Source: Rhizobium sp. Root482 (GTDB lineage Bacteria; Pseudomonadota; Alphaproteobacteria; Rhizobiales; Rhizobiaceae). Taken from it: 64,000 nt of DNA. Position 1 is the stretch's first letter; every line of letters begins with the position of its first letter. The notes beneath the pieces were generated by a model. The model worked only from the letters and a program-made list of their open reading frames with translations. It ran no database searches and was not told the origin of the DNA. The position numbers and the translations under genes are program-made. Positions 49,078 through 59,417 of this stretch are shown piece by piece. The DNA is taken from positions 186,001 through 250,000 of the forward strand of contig NZ_LMFA01000021.1 of NCBI RefSeq assembly GCF_001426565.1. Reading direction: 5' to 3'.

Positions 49078-51957
49078 TCAGCGGGTCACGAGGCAGCTGC
49101 CGCCGGCGCTCTTGTAGCGAGAGCACAGCGCATTTGCCTCGTCCCTCGTGCCGGCTGGAATGCGAACCCGGAAATAGGTTCCCTTGCCGGCAATCTCGGC
49201 CTTCTTGATATCGACGCCCTTGCCACCGATAACGCCAGCATACCGGCCCGAGAGCGTATTGTACGACTTCTGGGCTTCGGCTTCGGACGGCAGCGAGGCG
49301 ATCTGGATGACATAGGTGCCCGGCGCGATCGACGCCGTCTCTACTGGCTTGGCCTCGACCGCAGGCTGGGCCTGCTCGGTCTTGGAGGTATCGACGGGCT
49401 TTGCCTGCTCGCCGGTCGGACGGGCCTGCGGAACCGGGCTACCGTCGCCAACCGCCGTCGTCTTGACGGAGCGAACCGGCGCGGTTTCTTCGACCCTTGC
49501 CTCGGCGGCCTGCGCAAGCGCGCTTTTTTCTACCTGCTGGGCTTGCGGCGTGGCGCCGGTCTGCGAGGCAGGAGCGATTGTCGTCGTCTTGACCGTCTGT
49601 GTCGCAGGGCCGGCATCCGCCGATGCAACTTCAGTCGGCGCCGGCTCTTCGCGGGCAACCAGCGTTCCGTCCGGCTTGACGATCATCGTGCGGACCTTGC
49701 GTGGCGAAAGGGCCAGCGCCGGGTCTGCATCAGCGGCGTTCTCCGCCGCCTGTCCCTCAGGCAACAGCCGATCGGCACCGTCATCGTCCAAAGGCGTGAG
49801 ACCCGGCAGATCATCTGCGCGACCTTCCAGCGGCAGGTCCTCAGGCGTGAGTGTGCGCTGGACGACATCGATCGGCTCTTCGGTGGAGGAAACCAGCGCA
49901 TCCTGTTGCGGGGCGGTGTCCTGCGTGCCGGCAACGCGGTCATAGACGGCCTTGTCCTGGTTCGGCACGGTCTTGCCGCCCTTTTCCACAGGAACCACCT
50001 TTACCGGCGTCTTGTCGGCCAGGATGATTTTCGGCTCGCCGCCGGATTGCACAATGCCATCGCCGCCCAGGAATGCGTAGACGCCTGCGCCGCCGAAAAT
50101 TGCAATGCATGCCACCGTGGCGGCAAGCAAAAGGCGGCGGCGCTTGCCGATACCGGCCTGCTCGTCGTCATATTGATTTTCGGCGGCATAACCCGATCCG
50201 ACTGCCAGGCGATCGGCCGCCGGGTCGGGCTGCTGGCCCTGGGTCAGCGACTGGCGGAAATCTTCCTCCATCGCCTTTTCGAATTCTTCGAAATCATCTT
50301 CCGGGCGGGCATTTCCGACAGCTGGCGATTTCGGCGCAGCGACAGATCCGAATGCGTGATCCTCTTCGGCCGGAGTGCCGCGGGCGCTGCGGCTCGGCGT
50401 GCCGAAAAGCTGCGCCATCTCGGCGTCGATATCCAGATCGTAATCCGGCTGCTGGGCGACCGGCCGCTCCTGCTCGACGACCGGCAATTGCGGCACATTG
50501 AGCTCGGCCATCGCCACCAGGCTTTCTTCCGGCTCCGAGATCATCGAGGGATCGAAAGGAAGGACGCTCTCCGGCTCTTCCTCGATCTGCTCCATCGCCG
50601 GCACGAAAGCGGCGGCCGCCTGCTGTAGATTAACCGCGGCCGGTTTGGCCATGGCGGGCTGCACCGGTGCAAAAGCCGTTTCCTGCGCAGCCGTTTCGAA
50701 CTCAGCGGGATCGATGTCGAGGTCGATACCCGACAGGTCCATTTCAAACGAATCAATGTCGAAATCAGGCTCGGCATCGACCGACGGGGTCAGCGCCTCG
50801 GCGGCCTCGACCACGACCGGCTCGGCTGCCGCCGGTTGATAGGCGGTTTGCGTGGCGACAAAAGGAACTGCAACCGGCACGGCTGCCGGCAGCGGGGTTG
50901 CAAACGCCTTCTGCGACAGCACGCCTCCATTGGAAGCGACCGGCGTTGCCCGGCTGAATGTCGGCGTGAAGGGGAAATTGACCTTCCGACCCGTATCCGG
51001 AGACGCGCTTACCCGCGCATTGTTCGTGACCGGAACCGGAAACCGCTCGATATCGGCAAGCAAGGCATCGATGCCATGCGGGTCGGCCGGAGAAATAAAG
51101 ACGTCGCCTGTATCCGACACAGCGCGCTGCTCGGCGGCTTCGTCCTGCTGCGACGGCTCGAAGGGCAGTTCGAATATGGCCTGCTCATCTGCCGGAGGCG
51201 CTTGCTCGGTGACGGGTTCGAATGTCGCTGTCTTTAAGAAGGAACCGTCGCCGGCTGAAGGAAAAGCCTCTTCAACCGACGCGACTTCGGCGACAGGTTC
51301 CGCTTCTGGCTCGAAATGCTGAACATGCTGCGGTAGCGCCTCGGCACGGTCCATCTCGACCGGTTCGTCGGAGCCGATCGACAGTTCAAGCTCGCGCTCG
51401 AGTGCGGCGCCGTCGAAAGCCTGCTGGTCCCACTCCTCCATCGCCCAATCGGCCTGCGGCGCCGCAGCGAACTCCGGCTCATGTACCGAGGCCTGGACGG
51501 GCGCCTGTTCCAGCGCGGCGGGTTCGAAGACATCGGCCTCATGCGAGACCGGTTCAATCTCTACGGCAGGCATATCCCATTCCGGGGACGGCGTCTGCAG
51601 GAGCTCTTCCTGATAATCGATCGCTACGGGCTCGTCGGGTTCGAACGTCGCCGGGCCATCTGCCTGGACAGTGTCGAACGGCAGCGGCTGCACCTCTTCC
51701 GGCACTGTATCCGCAAGAGATACGGCAGGCGCCGGTGTCGGCGCATCGTAGACGTCGAACTCGCGCAGGAGTTCGTCTTCCAGATTCATCACCGGTTCCC
51801 GGCGCACCAGATCCCGGTGCTTTTCCAGCTCCTGCAACTGCTGGACCGCAGGGCGATTGTCGTAGCCGACAATACGGGCAAGTTCGGCCAGCGGATCATC
51901 ATCCGCCAGAACGTCGAAATCCGCAGTCCCGCTTCGTGCCAATTGTTTGTCTGCCAT
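49078..51957 (-). CDS. SPOR-domain envelope protein with very long acidic N-terminal region
   Basis: 959 aa from ATG 51957 (a GTG three codons upstream is possible). Residues 1 to about 600 are acidic, Glu/Pro/Ala-rich and probably disordered in the cytoplasm. A single membrane helix lies near 607-630 (LLLAATVACIAIFGGAGVYAF). The periplasmic part has a Thr/Pro/Ala linker and ends with a SPOR domain (about 878-959, TYVIQIASLPSEAEAQ to CLVTR), which binds glycan strands without stem peptides at division sites. It lies between argS and nagZ. Confidence 0.9.
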   Translation of the reverse strand: MADKQLARSGTADFDVLADDDPLAELARIVGYDNRPAVQQLQELEKHRDLVRREPVMNLEDELLREFDVYDAPTPAPAVSLADTVPEEVQPLPFDTVQADGPATFEPDEPVAIDYQEELLQTPSPEWDMPAVEIEPVSHEADVFEPAALEQAPVQASVHEPEFAAAPQADWAMEEWDQQAFDGAALERELELSIGSDEPVEMDRAEALPQHVQHFEPEAEPVAEVASVEEAFPSAGDGSFLKTATFEPVTEQAPPADEQAIFELPFEPSQQDEAAEQRAVSDTGDVFISPADPHGIDALLADIERFPVPVTNNARVSASPDTGRKVNFPFTPTFSRATPVASNGGVLSQKAFATPLPAAVPVAVPFVATQTAYQPAAAEPVVVEAAEALTPSVDAEPDFDIDSFEMDLSGIDLDIDPAEFETAAQETAFAPVQPAMAKPAAVNLQQAAAAFVPAMEQIEEEPESVLPFDPSMISEPEESLVAMAELNVPQLPVVEQERPVAQQPDYDLDIDAEMAQLFGTPSRSARGTPAEEDHAFGSVAAPKSPAVGNARPEDDFEEFEKAMEEDFRQSLTQGQQPDPAADRLAVGSGYAAENQYDDEQAGIGKRRRLLLAATVACIAIFGGAGVYAFLGGDGIVQSGGEPKIILADKTPVKVVPVEKGGKTVPNQDKAVYDRVAGTQDTAPQQDALVSSTEEPIDVVQRTLTPEDLPLEGRADDLPGLTPLDDDGADRLLPEGQAAENAADADPALALSPRKVRTMIVKPDGTLVAREEPAPTEVASADAGPATQTVKTTTIAPASQTGATPQAQQVEKSALAQAAEARVEETAPVRSVKTTAVGDGSPVPQARPTGEQAKPVDTSKTEQAQPAVEAKPVETASIAPGTYVIQIASLPSEAEAQKSYNTLSGRYAGVIGGKGVDIKKAEIAGKGTYFRVRIPAGTRDEANALCSRYKSAGGSCLVTR

Positions 51958-52021
51958 GCGCTCCACTCACAACTTACTAGCCAGTCATTGCCAGTGCTTT
52001 GTGGGGAAATGGTGACAATAC

Positions 52022-53782
52022 TTATCGCATCTCATCCGGCGCAGCAGTACCTGTTATGGACAGGCCCGACTTCAATACCGAGGCGACAGCACGCACCAGC
52101 CCTAATCTGGCGATGGTCAATTCTCTATTTTTATCGTTAACAAAACGTAATTCCGGAGACTCTTTACCTTTATTCCAGTGCGCGTGGAAGGCGCTGGCAA
52201 GATCATAGAGGTAAAACGCGATCCGGTGAGGCTCCTGCGACTGTGCCGCCGCCTCGATGATGCGCGGATATTCTGCAAGCTTGGCCACCAGCTGCAGTTC
52301 ATTCGCATCGACGATATTGCCGGCAACGGCGCCGGCCAGATCCACAGTCGAAAAATCCACATCCGGCAAGGCTTCACCCGCCTGCCGGAAGACAGACATG
52401 CAGCGCGCATGGGCATATTGCACGTAGAAGACCGGATTGTCCTTGGACTGTTCCGTGACCTTGGCAAAGTCGAAATCGAGCGGTTCGGAACTCTTGCGAT
52501 AGATCATCATGAAGCGGACCGAGTCGCGGCCAACTTCCTCGACCACGTCACGCAGGGTGACGAAATCGCCCGACCGCTTCGACATCTTCACCGGCTCGCC
52601 GTCACGGTAGAGCTTGACCAACTGGCACAGAAGCACGGTCAGCTTGGAGGCGCCGCCCGAAACGGCGCGCGCAACGGCTTCCAGCCGCTTGACATAGCCA
52701 CCGTGATCGGCGCCCAGGACATAGATCATCTCGCTGAAGCCGCGGTCGAACTTGTCCTTGAAATAGGCGACGTCGGCAGCGAAATAGGTATAGGAGCCAT
52801 CCGACTTGATCAGCGGCCGGTCGATGTCGTCGCCGACCTCGGTCGAGCGGAAGAGGGTCTGTTCCCTGTCTTCCCAATCCTCGGGCAATTGCCCCTTCGG
52901 CGGCGGCAGCGAGCCCTTGTAGACATGCCCCTTGAAGGTCAGGTCGTTGATGGCGTTGCGGATCCGCCCGGCGCCATCGGCGTGCAGCGCGCGCTCGGAG
53001 AAGAACACGTCGTGATGGACATTGAGGGCCGCGAGGTCTTCGCGGATCATTACCATCATTGCATCGATGGTCCGCTCCTTGACGAAGGGCATCCATTTGT
53101 CTTCCGGCATGATCCTCAGGCTGGTGCCGAACTCGTCGGCCAGCGCCTGGCCGACCGGAACGAGATAATCGCCCGGATAAAGCCCGGCCGGAATCTCGCC
53201 GATCTTTTCGCCGAGCGCTTCGCGGTACCGGAGAAAGGCCGAGCGGGCCAGCACATCGATCTGCGAGCCGGCATCATTGATGTAATATTCCTTGACGACC
53301 TCGTAGCCGGCGAACTCCAGGAGATTGGCAAGCGTATCGCCGACGACGGCACCCCGGCAATGGCCGACATGCATCGGCCCGGTCGGATTGGCCGAGACAT
53401 ATTCGACATTCACCTTGTGGCCGGCGCCGACGGCGCTCCTGCCATAGTCCGTTCCCTCGCCGACCATCACGGCCAGCAGTTTCTGCCAGTAGGCGACGGA
53501 CAGTTTCACATTAATGAAGCCAGGGCCTGCCACGGAGACATCCGTGACTTCCGGATCCTCTTTCAATTTCTCGACGATCTGGTCGGCAAGCGCGCGCGGA
53601 TTCGTGCCGAGCGGCTTGGCCAGGACCATGGCGGCGTTGGTCGCGACATCGCCGTGGCTGGCATCCCGCGGTGATTCCACGCTGATCCGGCCGAAATCGA
53701 TCTCCGATCGCTTTTCACGGACGATATCAAGCGTTTCCAGCACGTTTTTAATTCTTGATTCGAAGTCTGTGAAAAGATTCAT
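52022..53782 (-). CDS. argS: Arginyl-tRNA synthetase
   Basis: 586 aa from ATG 53782 ([10 protein letters not shown]). Class I enzyme: HIGH-type motif [19 protein letters not shown]-type motif [12 protein letters not shown], and the C-terminal DALR anticodon-binding region. Lies between dgt and the SPOR gene. Confidence 0.98.
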   Translation of the reverse strand: MNLFTDFESRIKNVLETLDIVREKRSEIDFGRISVESPRDASHGDVATNAAMVLAKPLGTNPRALADQIVEKLKEDPEVTDVSVAGPGFINVKLSVAYWQKLLAVMVGEGTDYGRSAVGAGHKVNVEYVSANPTGPMHVGHCRGAVVGDTLANLLEFAGYEVVKEYYINDAGSQIDVLARSAFLRYREALGEKIGEIPAGLYPGDYLVPVGQALADEFGTSLRIMPEDKWMPFVKERTIDAMMVMIREDLAALNVHHDVFFSERALHADGAGRIRNAINDLTFKGHVYKGSLPPPKGQLPEDWEDREQTLFRSTEVGDDIDRPLIKSDGSYTYFAADVAYFKDKFDRGFSEMIYVLGADHGGYVKRLEAVARAVSGGASKLTVLLCQLVKLYRDGEPVKMSKRSGDFVTLRDVVEEVGRDSVRFMMIYRKSSEPLDFDFAKVTEQSKDNPVFYVQYAHARCMSVFRQAGEALPDVDFSTVDLAGAVAGNIVDANELQLVAKLAEYPRIIEAAAQSQEPHRIAFYLYDLASAFHAHWNKGKESPELRFVNDKNRELTIARLGLVRAVASVLKSGLSITGTAAPDEMR

Positions 53783-53887
53783 GGCACCCATCCGCTCGGC
53801 TCCGCCCAGAGGCGCGCGAGACCGCGTTGATATCGTTCGCGATCGCGACAGCCGATATGTCCTCGCTGCCGCCAACCGGCGCGGTGA

Positions 53888-55105
53888 CTACCGCAATTCC
53901 GGTGTATGGTCAAACAAGCGACGGTGCGCCGCGATCGCATAGGTATCGGTCATTCCGGCGATATAGTCGCCGACATGACGAGCCTTGGCGGCTTCCGCCA
54001 TGCCGGCGATCTGGTCGATCCAGTAATGTTTCTGCATCTCGCGCGGCTCGGCCATGAACGCCCTGTAGAGATCGGCGACGATGGACGCCGCGTTTTGGCG
54101 TACCAGAACGACGTCGGGATGGCGGTAGATGCGGGTCATCAGCATCTTCTTGATCTGCACGTCCGTCTGCGACATCGCTTCGGAGAAGGTCGCGATCACC
54201 CGCCCGGCGCCGCGAACATCCGCAACACTTTGCGGCCGCACCTGCCTCAGATTATCCTGCGCCACGGAAATCACGTCCTCCACCATGGCGGTGATCTGGC
54301 GGCGCATGATCTCGTGGGTGAAGCGGCTTGTCTCCAGTCCCGGATAGCGGTCGCCCACCTCGCGCATCAGCCCGGCGAGGAAGGGAACCTCCTCCAGCAT
54401 GTCGAATGTCAGATAGCCGGACCGCAAGCCGTCGTCGATATCATGGGTATTATAGGCGATATCATCGGCAATCGCGGCCACCTGCGCCTCAAGGCTGGCA
54501 AAGCTCGACAATTCCAGATCATGCAGGGCACAATAGTCGAGGATCGGCCGCGGGATCGGTCCGCGCAGGCCTCCACCGTCGATGTTCGCCAGCGGGCCGT
54601 TGTGCTTGACCAGCCCTTCCAGGCTCTCCCAGGTCAGGTTGAGGCCGTCGAACTCGGCATAGCGGCGCTCGAGCTTGGTGACGATCCGCAGAGACTGGGC
54701 ATTGTGGTCGAAGCCGCCATAGGGCTCGAGCATCTCGGCCAGCGCGTCCTCGCCGGTATGGCCGAAGGGCGTGTGGCCGAAATCATGGACGAGCGCCACG
54801 CCCTCGGCCAGATCCTCGTCGAGCTTCAGAGCACGCGCCAAAGCTCGGGCGATCTGCGCCACTTCGATCGTATGGGTCAGGCGCGTGCGATAATGGTCGC
54901 CATCGGCGGCGATGAAGACCTGGGTCTTGTGCTTCAGCCGGCGGAAGGCGGTCGTATGGACGATGCGGTCGCGATCTCGCTGAAAATCGGACCGTGTCGG
55001 GCTGGAGGTTTCCGGATGGAGCCGCCCCCGGCTCGCCCACGGATCGGAAGAAAAAACCGCACGTTCACCCGAACCGAAACCAAGCGCTTGTCTGTCCAAT
55101 GTCAT
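53888..55105 (-). CDS. dgt: dGTP triphosphohydrolase-like protein (HD domain)
   Basis: 405 aa from ATG 55105 ([10 protein letters not shown]); the open frame to 55351 is unsupported. HD-domain motifs: [16 protein letters not shown] (first metal His) and [16 protein letters not shown] (His-Asp), then [16 protein letters not shown]. It splits dGTP or related dNTPs to nucleoside and triphosphate. Divergent from erpA; 206-base gap (55106-55311) holds both promoters. Confidence 0.94.
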   Translation of the reverse strand: MTLDRQALGFGSGERAVFSSDPWASRGRLHPETSSPTRSDFQRDRDRIVHTTAFRRLKHKTQVFIAADGDHYRTRLTHTIEVAQIARALARALKLDEDLAEGVALVHDFGHTPFGHTGEDALAEMLEPYGGFDHNAQSLRIVTKLERRYAEFDGLNLTWESLEGLVKHNGPLANIDGGGLRGPIPRPILDYCALHDLELSSFASLEAQVAAIADDIAYNTHDIDDGLRSGYLTFDMLEEVPFLAGLMREVGDRYPGLETSRFTHEIMRRQITAMVEDVISVAQDNLRQVRPQSVADVRGAGRVIATFSEAMSQTDVQIKKMLMTRIYRHPDVVLVRQNAASIVADLYRAFMAEPREMQKHYWIDQIAGMAEAAKARHVGDYIAGMTDTYAIAAHRRLFDHTPELR

Positions 55106-55311
55106 TTCCCACCCGGCATCCCATTGACGCGGTCCTTGCGCCTTCATACCTATAGTGGGCGCGGCAGGAAAGCGCCGAGTGGAAATGGCGCTGACTCTGA
55201 GTGAAAACAAGAGGTTGGACGCCGGTATTTCTCCCGGCGGGCAAGCATGGCGCGCAACGGATGGCGCCAATGGCGAATCTCTCCGGTTCTTGACCCCGGC
55301 AGGAGGTGGAT

Positions 55312-55644
55312 ATGACTGCAGAAACGGTAACACTCTCGGACTCGGCGGCAAAACGCATCGCCGCCATCCTCAAATCCGATGCCGAAAAGACGGCCATGCG
55401 GGTCTCCGTCGAAGGCGGCGGCTGCTCGGGATTTTCCTACAAGTTCGATCTGGTCGGCAATGCCGACGATGATGATCTCATCCTTGAAAAGGGCGATGCG
55501 AAGGTGCTGATCGACAGCCTGTCGCTGGTCTATATGAGCGGGTCGGAAATCGATTTCGTCGACAATCTTCTCGGCCAGTCCTTTCAGATCAAGAATCCAA
55601 ATGCCGTCGCAAGCTGCGGATGCGGCACCAGTTTTTCACTTTGA
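55312..55644 (+). CDS. erpA: Iron-sulfur cluster insertion protein (ErpA/HesB/IscA family)
   Basis: 110 aa. GGAGG 5 bases before ATG 55312. The three cluster-binding Cys are in GGCSGFSY and [10 protein letters not shown]-type carrier that passes Fe-S clusters to apoproteins. Single gene, convergent with cls (14-base gap). Confidence 0.95.
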   Translation: MTAETVTLSDSAAKRIAAILKSDAEKTAMRVSVEGGGCSGFSYKFDLVGNADDDDLILEKGDAKVLIDSLSLVYMSGSEIDFVDNLLGQSFQIKNPNAVASCGCGTSFSL

Positions 55645-55658
55645 GCGCCAATCGCGGA

Positions 55659-57119
55659 TCAAAGATAGGGCGAGCCCAGCCATAAAATCCGGTTGAGAAG
55701 CCGCGTGGCGAATGGCTTTGCCTTCAGGTCGGCCAGGGTGACCGCGTCCGCCTGTTTCAGGGCCGAAAGGATTTTCTGGCCGACGCCACTGGCGAAATTG
55801 CTGTCCAGCACTTCCATATCGATTTCGAAATTGAGGCGCAGCGAGCGCGGGTCGAGATTGGACGAGCCGACATAGGCCCAGCGCCCATCCACGGCCATCA
55901 TCTTCGAATGATTGAAGGCGCCCCTGGAGCGCCAGATGCGACACCCGCCTTTCAGTATCTGATCGAATTGCGCCGTCATCGCCCGGTCGACAAGAACGAG
56001 ATTGTTGGCGGCGGGAACGACGATATCCACTTCGACGCCGCGCATCGAAGCCGTCACCAGCGCGCTGATCAATTCCCTGTCGGGCAGGAAATAGGGCGAC
56101 ATGATGCGGATGCTGCGCCGCGCCACGGAAAAGGCGCCCATCATCATCTTGTGGTTTGATTCGTTCGTCCTGTCGGGCCCCGACGGAACGACGCGCATCA
56201 GCATGGATGCCTTCCGGTTCTCCGCGAGAGGCGGCATGCGCCACGCCGCGCCGTCGAGGTCCTCGCGGCTGGCGAACTGCCAATCCTCACGCGCAACTTG
56301 GAACAGGTCGGCGACGACCGGTCCGGTGAGGCGGAAATGGGTATCGCGCGCCACGCTTTCGCCAGCGAATTCCGCCGTGAAGCCCGAGCGGATATTCATG
56401 CCGCCGCTAAAGGCGACCGTGCCATCGACCACAAGGATTTTCCGGTGGGTGCGCAGATTGGCATAGGGCAGACGCAGGCCCATGATGATGTTGCCGTTGA
56501 ACACCTTTACCTTCACGCCGCCGGCCTCGATATATCCGACGATGCTGGGCGTCGAATAGCGCGCGCCGACCGCATCGATCAGGACGCGCACCTCAACCCC
56601 GCGCTTTGCCGCGGCAATCAGCGCATCCGCGAAACGGAGGCCGACGGCATCACGGTCGAAGATATAGGTTTCGAGCAGGATGAAACGACGGGCTGCCTGG
56701 ATCTCCTGCAGCATCGCCCGGTAGGCCGCATCGCCGCCTTCCAGCATGGTGATCATGTTGCCGGAACAGAGGCGATGCCGGCTGACGCGGTCCCCAAGCA
56801 TCTTCATGGCGGCAAAGCGCTGGCCGAAACGCTCGGCGATGGCTGCACCTGAGATATCGGCATGGCCGGCCGCATCCGGGCCGTGCCCCCTCGCCTGCGA
56901 CCGCTGCTGCTCGATGGCCGAACGCCGGATCCGGTTGATGCCGGCAACCGCGTAGAGCAGCGCTCCCAGCACCGGCGAGAGAAGAATCACCCCGACCCAG
57001 CCAATTGCCGAGCGCACCTCGTCCTTGGTCATGGCGGCGTGAATGGCGGCGGGTACGCCGAGCACCACGGAAAGCACCGCCAGGAAATGCGGCCAGTAGG
57101 TTGTGAGCAGTTCGATCAT
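55659..57119 (-). CDS. cls: Cardiolipin synthase
   Basis: 486 aa from ATG 57119 (MIELLTTYWP). Two N-terminal membrane helices (about 8-28 and 38-58), then two phospholipase-D HKD motifs, THRKILVVDG and NHSKMMAVDG, each followed by GGMN or GSSNLDPRS. It condenses two phosphatidylglycerols into cardiolipin in the inner membrane. Confidence 0.93.
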   Translation of the reverse strand: MIELLTTYWPHFLAVLSVVLGVPAAIHAAMTKDEVRSAIGWVGVILLSPVLGALLYAVAGINRIRRSAIEQQRSQARGHGPDAAGHADISGAAIAERFGQRFAAMKMLGDRVSRHRLCSGNMITMLEGGDAAYRAMLQEIQAARRFILLETYIFDRDAVGLRFADALIAAAKRGVEVRVLIDAVGARYSTPSIVGYIEAGGVKVKVFNGNIIMGLRLPYANLRTHRKILVVDGTVAFSGGMNIRSGFTAEFAGESVARDTHFRLTGPVVADLFQVAREDWQFASREDLDGAAWRMPPLAENRKASMLMRVVPSGPDRTNESNHKMMMGAFSVARRSIRIMSPYFLPDRELISALVTASMRGVEVDIVVPAANNLVLVDRAMTAQFDQILKGGCRIWRSRGAFNHSKMMAVDGRWAYVGSSNLDPRSLRLNFEIDMEVLDSNFASGVGQKILSALKQADAVTLADLKAKPFATRLLNRILWLGSPYL

Positions 57120-57260
57120 GAACGGACTATAGCGACCCGCTTCACGGAAGCAATTCACCGCCGCTCGCTGCCGCATGCCATTGCATTTGTCAAAGAAACC
57201 GGCCGGCGCTAAAAGGAGGCAACGCCCCCGCGCCGTCAGTCGAAAAGGACGCCTCCACCC

Positions 57261-58049
57261 ATGAAAATCGTGACCTGGAACATCAATGGCGTCAGGGCCA
57301 GGCTGGACGTTCTCGTGGCCTGGCTGAAAGAATCAGAGCCGGACATCGCCTGCCTGCAGGAAATCAAGACGGTCGACGAGGGCTTTCCGCGCTCGGAGAT
57401 CGAGGCGCTGGGATATCATGTCGAAACCCACGGCCAGAAAGGCTTCAACGGCGTAGCGCTGCTGTCCAAGCAGCGCCCCGATGAAGTCAACCGCGGCCTG
57501 CCGGGAGACGATGGCGACGCGCAGTCGCGGTTCATCGAAGGGGTGTTTTCGATCAAGGGCGGCGCCGTGCGCGTCTGCTCCCTCTATCTGCCCAACGGCA
57601 ATCCGATCGAAACCGAAAAGTTTCCTTACAAGCTCTCCTGGATGGAGCGTCTCAATGCCTTCGCCGCCAGCCGCCTCGCGCTGGAGGAACCATTGATCCT
57701 GGCGGGCGACTACAATGTCATTGCCGAGCCGCACGATTGCTGGGACGTCAAGGTCTGGCGGAACGACGCGCTGTTTCAGCCGCGCACGCGCCAGGCTTTC
57801 CGCCGCCTGGAAAATCTCGGCTTCACCGATGCCGTCCGCGCGACCTCCGACGAGGCGGCGCTCTATACGTTCTGGGACTATCAGGCGGGATGCTGGCCGA
57901 AGAATTTCGGCATTCGCATCGATCACCTGATGCTGTCGCCGGAAGCGGCCGACCGGTTGCAGTCCACCGCGATCGAAAAACACGTGCGCGCCTGGGAAAA
58001 GCCGTCCGATCATGTGCCGGTGGCCGCACAATTTAATTTCGCGGCGTGA
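57261..58049 (+). CDS. xthA: Exodeoxyribonuclease III
   Basis: 262 aa AP endonuclease of base-excision repair. Motifs: VTWNINGVRARL, CLQEIK with metal-binding Glu, GDYNV, and FGIRIDHLMLS and SDHVPV with the catalytic Asp-His. Convergent with exoR; an inverted repeat spans its stop codon. Confidence 0.96.
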   Translation: MKIVTWNINGVRARLDVLVAWLKESEPDIACLQEIKTVDEGFPRSEIEALGYHVETHGQKGFNGVALLSKQRPDEVNRGLPGDDGDAQSRFIEGVFSIKGGAVRVCSLYLPNGNPIETEKFPYKLSWMERLNAFAASRLALEEPLILAGDYNVIAEPHDCWDVKVWRNDALFQPRTRQAFRRLENLGFTDAVRATSDEAALYTFWDYQAGCWPKNFGIRIDHLMLSPEAADRLQSTAIEKHVRAWEKPSDHVPVAAQFNFAA

Positions 58050-58062
58050 TGCTGCCGCGAAA
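58037..58062. terminator. Inverted repeat between convergent xthA and exoR
   Basis: A perfect 9-bp inverted repeat (58037-58045 with 58054-58062) overlaps the xthA stop and lies just before the exoR end. No T-run, so a termination role is only likely. Confidence 0.4.
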
Positions 58063-58067
58063 GCGGC

Positions 58068-58865
58068 TCAGTCGTTGTCGAGATGGATGCTGTGCGACAT
58101 GGAGACGGCCGCCCGGCGGTCGTCTTCGCTGGCAAGCGAGAAGGCCTGTTCCTGCAGCGATTGCAGCCAGGGCCGCTCCTTGGGGGTACACTGGTCGAGA
58201 GCGGCGGTCATATAGGCGAGACCGCGTGCCGTCTGGCCTTCCTGGAAGATCACATTGCCGAAAACGCCCATGGCGCCGGCATGGCCCCTCTTGCGGGCGC
58301 GGTTGAGCCATTTCTTAGCCTGCTGGACATTGACGCTGCCGCCATCGCCCGAGAGCAGCATTTTTGCCAGCTGAAACTGCGCTTCCGCAACGCCGAAGGT
58401 CGAAGCAGCCTGGAAATAGAGCTGGCGAGCCTGATTGAGGTCGCTCTTCACCGGGCTGTCGGGAATGCCGCGCCGGTAATAGCCGGCAAGCGAAATCAGC
58501 GCATTGACGAAATAGCCCGTATCTTCCGAGCCCGGTTCGACGCCCTTCTGGGCGATCTCGCTATAGATCTTGAAGGCTTCGAGGTCGTTTTCGGTAACGC
58601 CGTCGCCATAGGCATACATATTGGCAAGGGCCCAGCGCGAGCCGGTATGGCCCTTTTCGGCGGCGTAGCGATAGGCCTCGACCGCTTCGTCCTTGCGGCC
58701 GTTCTTATAAGCGGAGAAACCGAACTTGAAGAGGGCGAAGGGTCCCGATTCCTTCGTCACTCCGGCACCCGGATCGAAGGCCTGGGCCGCTCGCTCCTGC
58801 GTCGTCAGCGCCAGCGCAACACCCAGAACAAGAAACGTCAACGACCGGTAACCGCGTATCAGCAT
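58068..58865 (-). CDS. exoR: Exopolysaccharide regulator ExoR (Sel1-repeat periplasmic protein)
   Basis: 265 aa, close to the length of rhizobial ExoR. A signal peptide ends near AAQAFDPG. Three to four Sel1-type repeats follow: GHTGSRWALANMYAYGDG, FGVAEAQFQLAKMLLSGDG and GHAGAMGVFGNVIF. The sequence matches Sinorhizobium/Agrobacterium ExoR closely by eye. In those bacteria ExoR binds ExoS and holds the ExoS/ChvI system off; its loss raises succinoglycan and represses motility genes. ExoS and ChvI are not in the window. Confidence 0.93.
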   Translation of the reverse strand: MLIRGYRSLTFLVLGVALALTTQERAAQAFDPGAGVTKESGPFALFKFGFSAYKNGRKDEAVEAYRYAAEKGHTGSRWALANMYAYGDGVTENDLEAFKIYSEIAQKGVEPGSEDTGYFVNALISLAGYYRRGIPDSPVKSDLNQARQLYFQAASTFGVAEAQFQLAKMLLSGDGGSVNVQQAKKWLNRARKRGHAGAMGVFGNVIFQEGQTARGLAYMTAALDQCTPKERPWLQSLQEQAFSLASEDDRRAAVSMSHSIHLDND

Positions 58866-59372
58866 GATAGTCTATTTCTTCCGTTCAAGACCGAAAACCG
58901 CTTATCGCCGGTCCCGGTAAATCTCCTGTCGCCAGCACCAAAGCCGGAGTGCCGGGCAGATCGCCCGTCGCGCCGCGTTCCGCCCGGTATCCTGCGGACG
59001 GTTTTGCCACCGTATGCAAGATTTCCGGCAAGACTGCGGCCTGTCGTTTTCCCATCGCTCCGTCCAATCTCGCAGGCAACAGCGAACAGTCCCGAAGAAC
59101 TGCGTTGACGCCCGGCAACATCATGGGAAACATGGATATATTCGACAAAGCGACGATTCATCTTACCTCAAACACCGCATGCTCAAGACTTCTTTGCAGG
59201 TTTGTCAAGCTCATCGGTGCTCCCAGTTTGTGGCGGGAAATAGACATAATCGGCCATCGGCCAGCGCCCGGCGACTATGGAGAGAATGTGTTGCGGAATC
59301 GTCACAAAATGAACGGCTAATATGCAATATTAAGAAGCCTCGGCCGACGCGGCGAGGCAAGCCCTCTGACAG
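58866..59372. other. Intergenic region exoR / fadL-like gene
   Basis: About 500 bases without a supported gene; the short open frames here lack ribosome sites and family resemblance. It must contain the exoR promoter, but I found no clear hexamer pair. Confidence 0.5.
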
Positions 59373-59400
59373 CAAAAAGCTCGGCGAACTGGCCGGGCTT
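59373..59400 (-). terminator. Terminator of the FadL-family gene
   Basis: On the minus strand, 17 bases after the stop: an 8-bp stem with one mismatch, then TTTTTG. Confidence 0.65.
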
Positions 59401-59417
59401 TCAGTGATGCGGAATTG

